In this document: piece after piece, positions 1-8,707 of the stretch | Layout: the number at the start of each line of letters is the position of its first letter | How positions within the stretch are numbered: position 1 is the first letter of the stretch | Assembly (NCBI RefSeq): GCF_000312425.1 | Contig: NZ_HE997181.1 | Coordinates: 4,530,045 to 4,594,044, forward strand | From: Reyranella massiliensis 521 | GTDB lineage: Bacteria > Pseudomonadota > Alphaproteobacteria > Reyranellales > Reyranellaceae | Length of the DNA stretch: 64,000 nucleotides | Direction: 5' to 3' | Notes under the pieces: generated by a model | Database searches by the model: none | Seen by the model: only the letters and a program-made list of their open reading frames with translations | Told to the model about the DNA's origin: nothing | Made by a program: the position numbers and the translations under genes

Positions 1-309
1 ATCGACCGGCTTCAGGAGATAGTCGGCTGCATCGACGGCAAAGGCATCCACGGCATACTGCGCGAAGGCGGTGACGAAGATCACGACCGGCGGCCTCGGC
101 AACCCTTCGAGCAGGTCGAAGCCGTCGCCGGCACTGCCATCCAGCTCGATGTCGAGAAAGATCAGATCCGGCCGCAGCGTCTCCACGGCCCGCCGCGCAT
201 CCGCAAGGCCATCCGCCTCGCCCGCGATTTCGACTTCGGGATGTCCGGCAAGCAGGCGGCGCAGCGCACTGCGCGCCAGCGGCTCATCGTCGACGATCAG
301 GACCCGCAC
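1..309 (-). CDS. LytTR-type response regulator, N-terminal part (cut by window edge)
   Basis: Receiver domain of a two-component regulator; only the first 103 residues lie in the window, read from a GTG start at 309. The start RVLIVDDEPLAR carries the acidic Asp-Asp pair, FLDIELDG holds the phospho-acceptor Asp, and VTAFAQYA with YLLKPVD supplies the conserved Thr and Lys. The phrase AFAVDAADYLLKPV is typical of LytTR/AlgR-type regulators, so a LytTR DNA-binding domain probably follows beyond the window, but it cannot be seen. It overlaps the end of the upstream kinase gene by 13 bases, so the two are translationally coupled and very likely partners. Confidence 0.87.
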   Translation of the reverse strand, partial: MRVLIVDDEPLARSALRRLLAGHPEVEIAGEADGLADARRAVETLRPDLIFLDIELDGSAGDGFDLLEGLPRPPVVIFVTAFAQYAVDAFAVDAADYLLKPVD

Positions 310-1385
310 GGCTCGCCTTCCAGAATCAGAGTGGCAACGACCTTCTTCCGATCCGGCGTCTCGCTCACTTCGCGCAAATCGAAGCTGTGACGGTCGGGAT
401 AGTGGAGAGCCAGCCGTCGCCGCACGTTCTGTAGTCCAATACCGGGCCGGCGCCGGTGCGCGCCCTTGCCGGTCGACACCAGCGTGCCATTGTTCTCGAC
501 AGTCACATAGAGCGCATCGCCCGCAACGCGAATGCGGACGAAGAGATCGAGCCCATGCTCCCGCCGGCCGTGCTTGACGGCATTCTCGACCAGCGGCTGC
601 AACAGGAAGCTCGCGATACGACGCGGGGCCGCCGCGGGCTCCAGCGCAATCTGCGTGCGCAGGCGATCGCCGAAGCGCGCCTTCTGAACGCCGAGGTAGG
701 AAGTAAGTCCACCGACCTCCGCTTCGACCGTCACCACCGTGTGGTCGATGCCGTCGAGCGAATGCCGCAGATAGGCCGTGAGATCGCGGAGCATCGCGAG
801 TGCTGCCTTGGGATGCTCGGGAATTTCCTCGGCCACGCCGTTCAGGGCATTGAAGAGGAAGTGTGGATCGAGCTGGAGGCGCAGTTCCTCCAGTTCGGCG
901 CGCAAGGCTTCCGCCTCCGCAACGACGGCGCGCCGATGTTCGCTCTGCTCCGCGACCGCGGCCTGAATCCAGAAATAGGCCAGGCTCCAGCCCGCCAGTG
1001 CGAAGAAATAGTGAACCTGCGGAAGCAGGAACTCTTCGAGACCGCGATGATCGGCCGGCACCATCCACGGCACGAGCTGATGGACGAGAACGATGGCCGT
1101 TGCGATGACCGTAGAGCCGACCAGCGACAGCAGAAAGATCAGCACCACCGCCTTTGCCGTCACACGGTTGGTCGGCAGATGCGCATCGTAAAAGGAGCGC
1201 ATCGCCGTCGACATCATCAGCAGGCAGACCGTGACTAGGGCCGTGCGCGCGCAGGCGATCTGGAGGCTCTGGTAGAGCAGACGCTGGCCGATCACGTCGG
1301 CAATGGCAAAAAGGCCCCAGCCGGCCAGCTGGATCCTCCAGAAGACAGGCAGGCCATTCAACCGATCGAACAACAGAGCGGACAA
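297..1385 (-). CDS. LytS-family sensor histidine kinase
   Basis: Membrane sensor kinase of the LytS/AlgZ (His_kinase, PF06580) type, 362 residues. Four hydrophobic segments fill roughly residues 15-140 (about 15-37, 45-60, 78-103, 124-143), followed by a short coiled-coil linker rich in Ala/Glu. The phospho-acceptor box LQLDPHFLFNALN places the His at residue 175. The ATPase domain carries the N-box LLQPLVENAVKHG near 261-273 and a glycine box PGIGLQNVRRRL near 314-325. There is no recognisable extracellular ligand domain, so the signal is probably sensed in the membrane. It is transcribed with the LytTR regulator that overlaps its 3' end. Confidence 0.9.
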   Translation of the reverse strand: MSALLFDRLNGLPVFWRIQLAGWGLFAIADVIGQRLLYQSLQIACARTALVTVCLLMMSTAMRSFYDAHLPTNRVTAKAVVLIFLLSLVGSTVIATAIVLVHQLVPWMVPADHRGLEEFLLPQVHYFFALAGWSLAYFWIQAAVAEQSEHRRAVVAEAEALRAELEELRLQLDPHFLFNALNGVAEEIPEHPKAALAMLRDLTAYLRHSLDGIDHTVVTVEAEVGGLTSYLGVQKARFGDRLRTQIALEPAAAPRRIASFLLQPLVENAVKHGRREHGLDLFVRIRVAGDALYVTVENNGTLVSTGKGAHRRRPGIGLQNVRRRLALHYPDRHSFDLREVSETPDRKKVVATLILEGEPCGS

Positions 1386-1606
1386 AGGGCTGATTCCGGG
1401 GACTTCGTCGGGTTGGGCGGCTCACTCTTTCGCAGAAGCGGAGAAATTTGCAAGCACCGGGCAGAAGGTCTGACCCACGTGTAGATACCGCATTCGTCGA
1501 CTTTCCGGCCATGCTCACCGACTAACCAGGGCCCCCTCGATGCGCCGTGGCGATGCCGATGGCAATTCTTGGCGCACGCAAGACGCAAACCGAGTGGGAG
1601 AGCGCC

Positions 1607-4600
1607 ATGGCCGCCGTTGACTACGACGTGAAGGACGATTGGGGCTCGGGTTTCGTCGGCAACATGACCGTTGCGGCTGGCGCGACCGGCCTGAGCGGCT
1701 GGACCGTCGAGTTCGACGCGGCTTTCGATATCTCCAATCTGTGGGGTGCGGAGATCGTGAGTCGCGTCGGAAACCACTATGTGGTGCGCAATGCTGCCTG
1801 GAACGCCGATGTGCCGGCCGGTGGGACCGTCGCATTCGGCTTCCAGGCCACGCCGGGCAGCAGCGGCGGGACGACAGCGACCGGCCTCAGCCTGTACGGC
1901 GGTGGCACCGGACCGATCGTTCCCACCCTGTCGGTCGGGGACGCCACGGTTACCGAGGGTCAAGCGGGCACGGCACAACTCTCCTTCACGGTGAGCCTCT
2001 CGCAGGCGACCACCGGCCCGGTGACGGTCAACTACGCCACCGCCAACGGCACCGCGACGGCGGGCCAGGACTACACCGCGAATACCGGAACGATCACCTT
2101 CGCTGCCGGCGAGACGACCAAGACGATCCAAGTTGCGATTAGCGGCGACATGGCCGTCGAGGCCAACGAAACCCTGACGCTCACGCTTTCGGGTGCAACG
2201 GGCGCGACCATCGCCGACGGCTCGGCCATCGGCACGATCGTCAATGATGATATCACGACGCCGACGCCGGGCAGCGTGTCGCTCGACTACGATGTCACCA
2301 GCAACTGGGGCTCGGGCTTCACCGGCACCATGACTATCGAGGCCGGCTCGACTGCGCTCAATGGTTGGACCGCCGAATTCAACGCTTCCTTCACCATCAC
2401 CAATATCTGGAACGCCGAGATCGTGAGCCATGTCGGCGATCACTATGTGATCCGCAACGCCGGTTGGAACGGGAAGGTCGGCGCCGGGGACGACGTGTCG
2501 TTCGGCTTCCAGGCGGCACCCGGCAGCGCCGGCACCACGGCCACCGGCTTCGCGATCAACGGCGTCGCAACGGGTGAACCGACGCCGGTGCTCCCGACGC
2601 TTTCAGTGAGCGACGCAACGGTGATCGAAGGCAACAGCGGGGTTCGCGACCTCGCCTTCATCGTCTCTCTCTCGGCGGCAGCGACCGGGCCGGTCACGGT
2701 GGCCTATGCGACGGCCAACGGTACGGCCACGGCGGGCAGCGACTACGCCGCCGTCTCCGGCACGCTCACGTTTGCCGCCGGTGAGACCTCGAAGATCATC
2801 CATGTGCAGGTCTCCGGTGACAATACCATCGAGGCCAACGAGCAGTTTACGCTCGCTCTTTCGTCGCCCAACGGCGCCACCATTGCCGATGGCTCGGCCG
2901 TCGGCACCGTCACCAACGACGACGTCGCGCCGGTTCTCCCGACGCTCTCCGTGGGCGACGCCAGTGTCGCCGAAGGCAATAATGGCCTGCAGGATCTCGC
3001 GTTCACCGTAACCCTGTCGGCACCGGCAACGGGCGCTGTCACCGTTGCCTACGCGACGGGCAACGGCACGGCGACAGGCGGGAGCGACTATGCCGCTCTT
3101 ACCGGCACGCTCACCTTTGCCGTCGGCGAGACCTCGAAGGTGGTCCATGTGCAGGTCACAGGCGACACCGCCGTCGAAGCCAACGAAACGCTGACGCTCA
3201 CCCTGTCTTCGCCGACAGGCGCCACCATCGCCGACGGTTCGGCCATCGGCACCATCGTCAACGACGATGTCGTCAGCCCGACGCTGCCGACGCTCAGCGT
3301 CGCGGACACCTCGGTGATCGAAGGCGATCCGGGCCACAGTGCCGGTGGGGCCGGCTGGCTCAGCACGTCAGGCAACCAGATCATCGATTCGGCCGGTCAC
3401 TCGGTACAGATCGCGGGCGTCAACTGGTTCGGCTTCGAGACCGCCCTGGGCGTGCCGCACGGTCTCTATACGCGCGGCTATCAGGACATGATGAACCAGA
3501 TGGCGGACCTCGGCTTCAACACCATCCGCCTGCCCTATTCCAGCGACATGCTGCATTCGACGGCAACGTCCTACAACATCAACTACAGCAAGAGCCCGGA
3601 CCTGCAGGACCTCACCGCGCTGCAGATCATGGACAAGATCGTCGACTACGCCGGCCAGATCGGCCTCAAGATCATCCTCGACCATCACCGCAGCACGCCG
3701 GGCGACGGCCCTTCGTCCAACGGCCTCTGGTACGACGCGCAGCACAGCGAGGCGAACTGGATCGCCGACTGGCAGATGCTGGCAGCCCGCTACGGCGACG
3801 ATCCGACCGTGATCGGCGCCGACCTGCACAACGAGCCCTATAACGGTGTCTGGGGCGGCGGCGGCGCCAACGACTGGGCCGCGGCCGCCGAGCGCGCCGG
3901 CAATGCCATCGGCGACGTCAATCCTAACTGGCTGATCTTCGTCGAGGGTGTCGGCAGCTACCAGGGCCAGCCCTACTGGTGGGGCGGCAACCTGATGGGC
4001 GTCCGCGACCGGCCGGTCGAACTCGACGTCGCCAACAAGCTGGTCTACTCGCCGCACGATTATCCCAACTCGGTCTATGCGCAGCCCTGGTTCCAGGGAC
4101 CGGACTTCCCGGCCAACCTGCCGGCCAAGTTCGACCAGATGTGGGGCTACATCTTCAAGGAAGGCATCGCCCCCATCTACATCGGCGAGTTCGGCACCGG
4201 CCTCACCGATCCCAAGGACGCTCCCTGGTTCGAGGCGATCACCTCCTATCTCAGTGGCGACCTTGACAATAACGGGACATCCGACCTCGCCCCCGGACAA
4301 AAAGGGGCGAGCTGGACCTTCTGGTCGTGGAATCCCAACTCCGGCGACACCGGCGGCATCCTGAACAACGATTGGACGACACCGAACCAGGCGAAGCTCG
4401 CCTATCTGACGCCGATCCAGTTCGAATTCCACGATGGCGAGGCAGGCGGCGATGGTGGACCGGCAACGACCAATCAGGCGTCCTTCCTGGTGAGCCTGTC
4501 GGAGCCCGCGACACATGCCGTGACGGTCGACTATCACACCGAGATCGGCGACGCGGGCGCAGCGGATTTCACCGGATCGAGCGGCTCCGTCACCTTCGCC

Positions 4601-5089
4601 ATCGGCGAACAGAGCAAGACGATCTCGATCCCGATCACGCCCGACACGCTCGACGAAGCCAACGAGCAGTTCAGCCTCGTGCTGACCAACGCGCAGGGCG
4701 CCACGATCGCGCGGGCCACCGCGACCGCCACCATCGTCGACGACGACGCGGCGGCAACGCCCCCACCCCCGCCGCCTCCTGCGTCTGGGGACGGCGACCT
4801 CGAAGCGCTGTTCGCCGTCGTCAATTCGTGGAGCGGCGGCTTCCAGGGCGGTGTCACGCTCGACAATGACGGCGCCAGCGCAACGTCCGGCTGGCAGGTC
4901 AGGATCGACATGACGAACCAGATCACGGACATCTGGAATGCCGAGATCGTGTTGCACGACGCCAACGGCTACGTGGTCAAGAATGCCGCGTGGAACGGCA
5001 CGATTGCTCACGACGGCGAGGCGAACTTCGGCTTCGTCACCGCAGGCTCGATGAATCCTCTCGCCGTGCACGTCGATCTCTACGCCTGA
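1607..5089 (+). CDS. Modular GH5 cellulase with three CBM2 and Calx-beta domains
   Basis: Endo-beta-1,4-glucanase-like enzyme of 1160 residues. Order: CBM2 (3-103), Calx-beta (104-215), CBM2 (222-323), Calx-beta (327-440), Calx-beta (443-555), first strand of a fourth Calx-beta (559-576), GH5 catalytic domain (577-940), remainder of that fourth Calx-beta (942-1046), proline linker, CBM2 (1063-1160). The catalytic domain resembles actinobacterial E1-type GH5_1 (IAGVNWFGFET, TIRLPYS, FWSWNP). The acid/base is Glu743 in DLHNEP and the nucleophile Glu861 in IYIGEFG. I chose the ATG at 1607 because GTGGGAG precedes it by six bases and the CBM begins at once; an in-frame ATG at 1547 would add 20 residues without a visible ribosome site. 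No signal peptide is visible from either start, so the export route is unclear; a type I-like route is possible. Actinobacterial-like ancestry suggests transfer. Confidence 0.9.
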   Translation: MAAVDYDVKDDWGSGFVGNMTVAAGATGLSGWTVEFDAAFDISNLWGAEIVSRVGNHYVVRNAAWNADVPAGGTVAFGFQATPGSSGGTTATGLSLYGGGTGPIVPTLSVGDATVTEGQAGTAQLSFTVSLSQATTGPVTVNYATANGTATAGQDYTANTGTITFAAGETTKTIQVAISGDMAVEANETLTLTLSGATGATIADGSAIGTIVNDDITTPTPGSVSLDYDVTSNWGSGFTGTMTIEAGSTALNGWTAEFNASFTITNIWNAEIVSHVGDHYVIRNAGWNGKVGAGDDVSFGFQAAPGSAGTTATGFAINGVATGEPTPVLPTLSVSDATVIEGNSGVRDLAFIVSLSAAATGPVTVAYATANGTATAGSDYAAVSGTLTFAAGETSKIIHVQVSGDNTIEANEQFTLALSSPNGATIADGSAVGTVTNDDVAPVLPTLSVGDASVAEGNNGLQDLAFTVTLSAPATGAVTVAYATGNGTATGGSDYAALTGTLTFAVGETSKVVHVQVTGDTAVEANETLTLTLSSPTGATIADGSAIGTIVNDDVVSPTLPTLSVADTSVIEGDPGHSAGGAGWLSTSGNQIIDSAGHSVQIAGVNWFGFETALGVPHGLYTRGYQDMMNQMADLGFNTIRLPYSSDMLHSTATSYNINYSKSPDLQDLTALQIMDKIVDYAGQIGLKIILDHHRSTPGDGPSSNGLWYDAQHSEANWIADWQMLAARYGDDPTVIGADLHNEPYNGVWGGGGANDWAAAAERAGNAIGDVNPNWLIFVEGVGSYQGQPYWWGGNLMGVRDRPVELDVANKLVYSPHDYPNSVYAQPWFQGPDFPANLPAKFDQMWGYIFKEGIAPIYIGEFGTGLTDPKDAPWFEAITSYLSGDLDNNGTSDLAPGQKGASWTFWSWNPNSGDTGGILNNDWTTPNQAKLAYLTPIQFEFHDGEAGGDGGPATTNQASFLVSLSEPATHAVTVDYHTEIGDAGAADFTGSSGSVTFAIGEQSKTISIPITPDTLDEANEQFSLVLTNAQGATIARATATATIVDDDAAATPPPPPPPASGDGDLEALFAVVNSWSGGFQGGVTLDNDGASATSGWQVRIDMTNQITDIWNAEIVLHDANGYVVKNAAWNGTIAHDGEANFGFVTAGSMNPLAVHVDLYA

Positions 5090-5166
5090 GCATGTCTCGC
5101 CCTGCAATCCCCTGAGCTTCCAGCCCTTCCTTCTTGCGCCTAAAATCGGCGCCGAAAGGAAGGTCG

Positions 5167-6297
5167 ATGAAGTTCAGCTTCTCCAGCGAGCAGGAAGAGT
5201 TCAGGTCCAATCTCCGCCGTTTCCTCGCGGAGCGGTCGCCGACCAAGGAGGTGCGGCGATTGATGGAGACCGACGCCGGTTGGGAGCGCGATGCCTGGCG
5301 CAAGCTCAATGCGGAACTGGGTCTTACCGCCGTGCGGATTCCCGAGGCCTATGGTGGCCAAGGCTTCGGCTTTGGAGAACTGGGCATCGTGCTGGAAGAA
5401 GCGGGCCGCGCCCTGCTCTGCGCGCCGCTCTTCTCGACCGCCGTGCTGGCCACGGGCGCCATCCTGAATGTCGGCACGGAAGCCGAGAAGCAGGCGCTGC
5501 TGCCGGGTATCGCCGCCGGCGATACGAATGCGACGCTGGCCTGGGTCGAGGATCCCGCACACTGGGACGCCGCCGCCACGACCACGACGGCGAGACGGTC
5601 AGGCAAGAGCTACAAACTCGACGGCTTCAAGAGCTATGTGATCGACGGCCACACCGCCGACCTCATCGTCGTGCTGGCGCGCAAGCCTGGCAGCAAGGGC
5701 GAGAATGGCCTGTCGCTATTCACCGTCGCCGGGAATGCCGAGGGCCTCTCGCGTCACGCGCTCAAGACCATGGACACGACACGCAAGCTGGCGCGCCTCG
5801 AATTCAAGAGCGTCAAAGCGACCTTGCTCGGAGACGCCGGTACGGCCGCGGCACCTTTTGCCCGCACCATGATCGAAGCCGCGATCTGCCTGGCCAACGA
5901 AATGGCAGGTGTCGCCGAGCGGTTGCGCGAGGATGCGCTGGACTATGCCAAGATGCGCATGCAGTTCGGCCGCCCCATCGCCTCCTTCCAGTCGATGAAG
6001 CACAAGCAGGCCGACATGCTGATCGACGTCGAGCTCGCCAAGTCGGCCGCCTATTACGCTGCAGCCGCTCTCGACGACGGCGACGACGATGTTCCCGCGG
6101 TCGCCTCCCTCGCCAAGGCCGCGGCCAGCGAGGCCTGCCTGCAAACGGCGATCCATGCCATCCAGATCCATGGCGGCATCGGCTTCACTTGGGACAACGA
6201 CACCCATCTCTGGTTCAAGCGCGCCAAGAGTTCGGAGGTGCTGCTGGGCGATGCCCATCATCATCGCGAGCTGATGATGCAGCGCTGGGCGGCCTGA
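5167..6297 (+). CDS. Acyl-CoA dehydrogenase, short partner subunit
   Basis: FAD-dependent acyl-CoA dehydrogenase family, 376 residues, introducing an alpha-beta double bond into a CoA thioester. Visible family signatures are the N-terminal helical domain (FSSEQEEFRSNLRRF), the substrate loop MRMQFGRPIASFQS, and the C-terminal IQIHGGIGFTWDNDTHLWFK. The start at 5167 follows GAAAGGAAGG; an upstream in-frame start at 5134 has no such site. It is followed after 13 bases by a second, longer dehydrogenase. Such short/long pairs in Proteobacteria and Actinobacteria often form mixed tetramers in which one subunit is catalytic, so these two may be one enzyme; that is inference. The substrate cannot be read from sequence. 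Confidence 0.9.
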   Translation: MKFSFSSEQEEFRSNLRRFLAERSPTKEVRRLMETDAGWERDAWRKLNAELGLTAVRIPEAYGGQGFGFGELGIVLEEAGRALLCAPLFSTAVLATGAILNVGTEAEKQALLPGIAAGDTNATLAWVEDPAHWDAAATTTTARRSGKSYKLDGFKSYVIDGHTADLIVVLARKPGSKGENGLSLFTVAGNAEGLSRHALKTMDTTRKLARLEFKSVKATLLGDAGTAAAPFARTMIEAAICLANEMAGVAERLREDALDYAKMRMQFGRPIASFQSMKHKQADMLIDVELAKSAAYYAAAALDDGDDDVPAVASLAKAAASEACLQTAIHAIQIHGGIGFTWDNDTHLWFKRAKSSEVLLGDAHHHRELMMQRWAA

Positions 6298-6310
6298 GGG
6301 AGGACGGGAC

Positions 6311-7567
6311 ATGAGCGAACTGAACGAAGAGAACGTCCGCGCCGAAGTCCGCGCCTGGCTCGAAGCGAACTGGAATCCCGAACTCGGCCTCGTCGAATGG
6401 CGCAACAAGTTGGCCGATTCCGGCTGGGGCGTGCCGACCTGGCCCAAGCAATGGTACGGCCGCGACCTGCCGCAGGCTCTGCAGCCCGTAGTCGACGAGG
6501 AATTTGCCCGCATCGGTGCCGTCGGCGTCGCCAAGGCCGGCATCCGCACGCTCGCTGCCGCAACGATCCTGGCGCACGGCACGGATCTCCATAAGGAGAA
6601 ATTCCTGCGCCGCATCCTCACGGGCGAAGACACCTGGTGCCAGCTCTTCAGCGAGCCGGGCTCGGGATCGGACGTGGCCGGTGCGGTGACGCGCGCGGAG
6701 ATGCGCGGCAACAAGTGGGTGGTGAACGGCCAGAAGGTCTGGACCACCAGTGCGCATCACGCCCATTGGGGCCTGCTGCTGGCCCGCACCGACTGGGACC
6801 AGACCAAGCACAAAGGCCTCTCCTACTTCATCCTCGACATGCACCAGCCCGGCGTGAAGGTACAGCCGCTGAAGCAGATGAACGGCCATGCCTCGTTCAA
6901 CCAGGTGTTCATGACCGACGCCGAGGTGCAGCCGGAGTTCCTGGTCGCCAATGTCGGCGACGGCTGGGCTGTGACCACCACGACCCTGATGCACGAACGC
7001 CGCGGCGCCGACGGCCTGCGCACCTGGGCGATGGGCTCCGATCGCAAGGGGCGCATCTACGAGGAAGAGCGGGCGGAAGTCGCGACGACGATGGAGCCCT
7101 ACAAGTGGTATCCGCAGCGCGCCGGCCGCGTCGACCTGATCCTGCAGCGCGCCAAGGAAACCGGGCACCTTGGCGATCCCGTGGTGCGCCAGGAGATCGC
7201 CAAGCTCCTGACCATGTCCAAGGCGGCGGAATGGACGGCCCGTCGTGCCCGAGCCGCCCAGGCGCTCGGCCGGCCTCAGGGTCCGGAAGGATCGCTGGGC
7301 AAGCTGGTGTCGAGCCATGTCGCCCGCGCCGCCGCCCGCGTCCACACACAGCTCTCCGGCGCCGACGCGCTCCTCAGCGGCGCCGACAGCCCGATGGGCG
7401 GCGTCATTGCGGAAATTCTCGTCTCCGTGCCGGCGACTTCGATCGCCGGCGGCACCGACGAGATCCAGCGCAACATCATCTCCGAGCGCGTGCTCAAGAT
7501 GCCCAAGGAGCCGAGCATCGACACGACCAAGCCGTTCCGCGACGTGCCGCGCAATACCGTCGGCTGA
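6311..7567 (+). CDS. Acyl-CoA dehydrogenase, long partner subunit
   Basis: Second acyl-CoA dehydrogenase of the pair, 418 residues, with the FAD/substrate motif WCQLFSEPGSGSDVAG near residue 110 and the C-terminal FAD-binding stretch AGGTDEIQRNIISERVL. The lower-confidence middle part (EPYKWYPQRAGRVDLIL) is typical of the longer FadE-like subgroup used for branched, steroid or unusual acyl-CoAs. GGGAGG lies just upstream of the ATG. Together with the preceding gene it forms a two-gene operon; no transporter, ligase or hydratase gene adjoins it to reveal the pathway. Confidence 0.91.
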   Translation: MSELNEENVRAEVRAWLEANWNPELGLVEWRNKLADSGWGVPTWPKQWYGRDLPQALQPVVDEEFARIGAVGVAKAGIRTLAAATILAHGTDLHKEKFLRRILTGEDTWCQLFSEPGSGSDVAGAVTRAEMRGNKWVVNGQKVWTTSAHHAHWGLLLARTDWDQTKHKGLSYFILDMHQPGVKVQPLKQMNGHASFNQVFMTDAEVQPEFLVANVGDGWAVTTTTLMHERRGADGLRTWAMGSDRKGRIYEEERAEVATTMEPYKWYPQRAGRVDLILQRAKETGHLGDPVVRQEIAKLLTMSKAAEWTARRARAAQALGRPQGPEGSLGKLVSSHVARAAARVHTQLSGADALLSGADSPMGGVIAEILVSVPATSIAGGTDEIQRNIISERVLKMPKEPSIDTTKPFRDVPRNTVG

Positions 7568-7661
7568 CGGCAGCGGAAGGCAAACAAGGCCAGGCGGCCA
7601 CCGGACCGGCAGGGCGACCCTCTTCTAGGCTCGCCCCGCTGCATTCACCAGAGATCGTTCA

Positions 7662-8438
7662 ATGGCCGACGCTCAGACTGCCGTCTCGCAAGCAACCAAT
7701 TGGCCGCTCGCCCGCATTGGCATTGACGGAAGTTGCTACACGCATAGCGATCCCGATCTCTCGGTAGACCTGCAGGGCTGGCATTCGGATCATCCGGTCT
7801 TCGAGGAAGTCTTCAAGCGGCACCGTCCCAAACTGGTCACCGAAATCGGCACCTGGAAGGGCGCTTCGGTGCTGCACATGCATCGGATCGCCCGGTCGCT
7901 CAATCTCGACACGCATTTCATCTGCATCGACACCTGGCTGGGCTCGAACGATACGCTGTGGCTCATCGACGATCTGCGTCAGCACCTGCGCCTCGACCGA
8001 GGCTACCCGAACATGTTCCGACAGTTTGTTCACAATGTCCGGGCTGCAGGCGCCCAGGACCATATCTCGCCGTTTCCGATCACCTCGACGGCCGCCGCAC
8101 GAGTCTTTCGCAAGCTCGGGATTGAGATCGACGCTCTCTACATCGATGCCGGACACGAGGAGGAAGAGGTCTATTTCGACCTGGCTCTGTTCTACGACTC
8201 GGTCGCCGAAGGCGGCGCGGTCTTCGGCGACGACTACAGCGAGGGCTGGCCGGGCGTCATCCGCGCCGTCGACAGATTCTGTGCGGAGAAGAATCTCGAT
8301 CTGAAGACCGATACCGGCAAATTCTGCTTTGTGAAGCGCACTACACCCCGAACCAGGACACAGAAAGCGCTGCACCGGACAGCTATCGTCGGACGCGGCG
8401 GGTTGCGCCGGGCCAGAAAAATGCTGTTCGGGCGTTGA
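7662..8438 (+). CDS. Class I SAM-dependent methyltransferase (Methyltransf_24-like)
   Basis: 258-residue protein with a Rossmann-type methyltransferase core. Motif I is VTEIGTWKGAS (about residues 61-71), followed by the acidic strand FICIDTW that would bind the SAM ribose, and a later IDALYIDAGHEEEEVYFD that is typical of the Methyltransf_24 and cephalosporin-hydroxylase-like groups acting on sugars or small molecules. The basic tail (residues 225-258, rich in Arg) is unusual and may be non-globular. It stands alone between the dehydrogenase pair and the amidohydrolase operon, so its substrate is unknown. Confidence 0.8.
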   Translation: MADAQTAVSQATNWPLARIGIDGSCYTHSDPDLSVDLQGWHSDHPVFEEVFKRHRPKLVTEIGTWKGASVLHMHRIARSLNLDTHFICIDTWLGSNDTLWLIDDLRQHLRLDRGYPNMFRQFVHNVRAAGAQDHISPFPITSTAAARVFRKLGIEIDALYIDAGHEEEEVYFDLALFYDSVAEGGAVFGDDYSEGWPGVIRAVDRFCAEKNLDLKTDTGKFCFVKRTTPRTRTQKALHRTAIVGRGGLRRARKMLFGR

Positions 8439-8707
8439 GCGCCGAGGATGCAGACCGGCGTCCAGCTCCTCCGCCGGCCTTTCGTCCTGCATGTCGACAT
8501 GGATGATGTGCCAGGGCCAGGCCGCACGCGCCGCCACCGCCTTCCCAGCAATGACCACTGGTACTCGTAGACGGGACTCGTGAACTCGACCTGGGGCTTT
8601 GTCGTCACGATTGCCTATGCCGACACAACCATCGACTATGCGGGCTGCGGCTGCAACAAACTGCCAGGGCCGCCTTATCGTCGGCATCAGCAGGTATTTC
8701 TAGGCAC
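8439..8707 (+). other. Intergenic region with a possible decayed coding fragment
   Basis: 269 bases without a convincing complete gene. From about 8577 to 8711 the plus strand has an open stretch reading TWGFVVTIAYADTTIDYAG followed by CGCNKLPGPPY, which looks protein-like. Upstream the same frame is closed by a TAG and I see no start with a ribosome site. It could be the 3' end of a degraded small gene, or chance. The promoter of the amidohydrolase operon must also lie here, but I could not place it. Confidence 0.3.

Noticed and set aside
1926..3270. Repeated nucleotide blocks that might suggest a tandem-repeat array or CRISPR
   Set aside because: They are diverged coding repeats of Calx-beta and CBM2 domains at about 330-base spacing, without short direct repeats or spacers.
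3368..5107. Long open frame (579 codons) on the minus strand opposite the cellulase
   Set aside because: It is antisense to a gene with clear domains; the predicted protein is Arg/Asp/Val-rich without any motif, typical of high-GC shadow frames.
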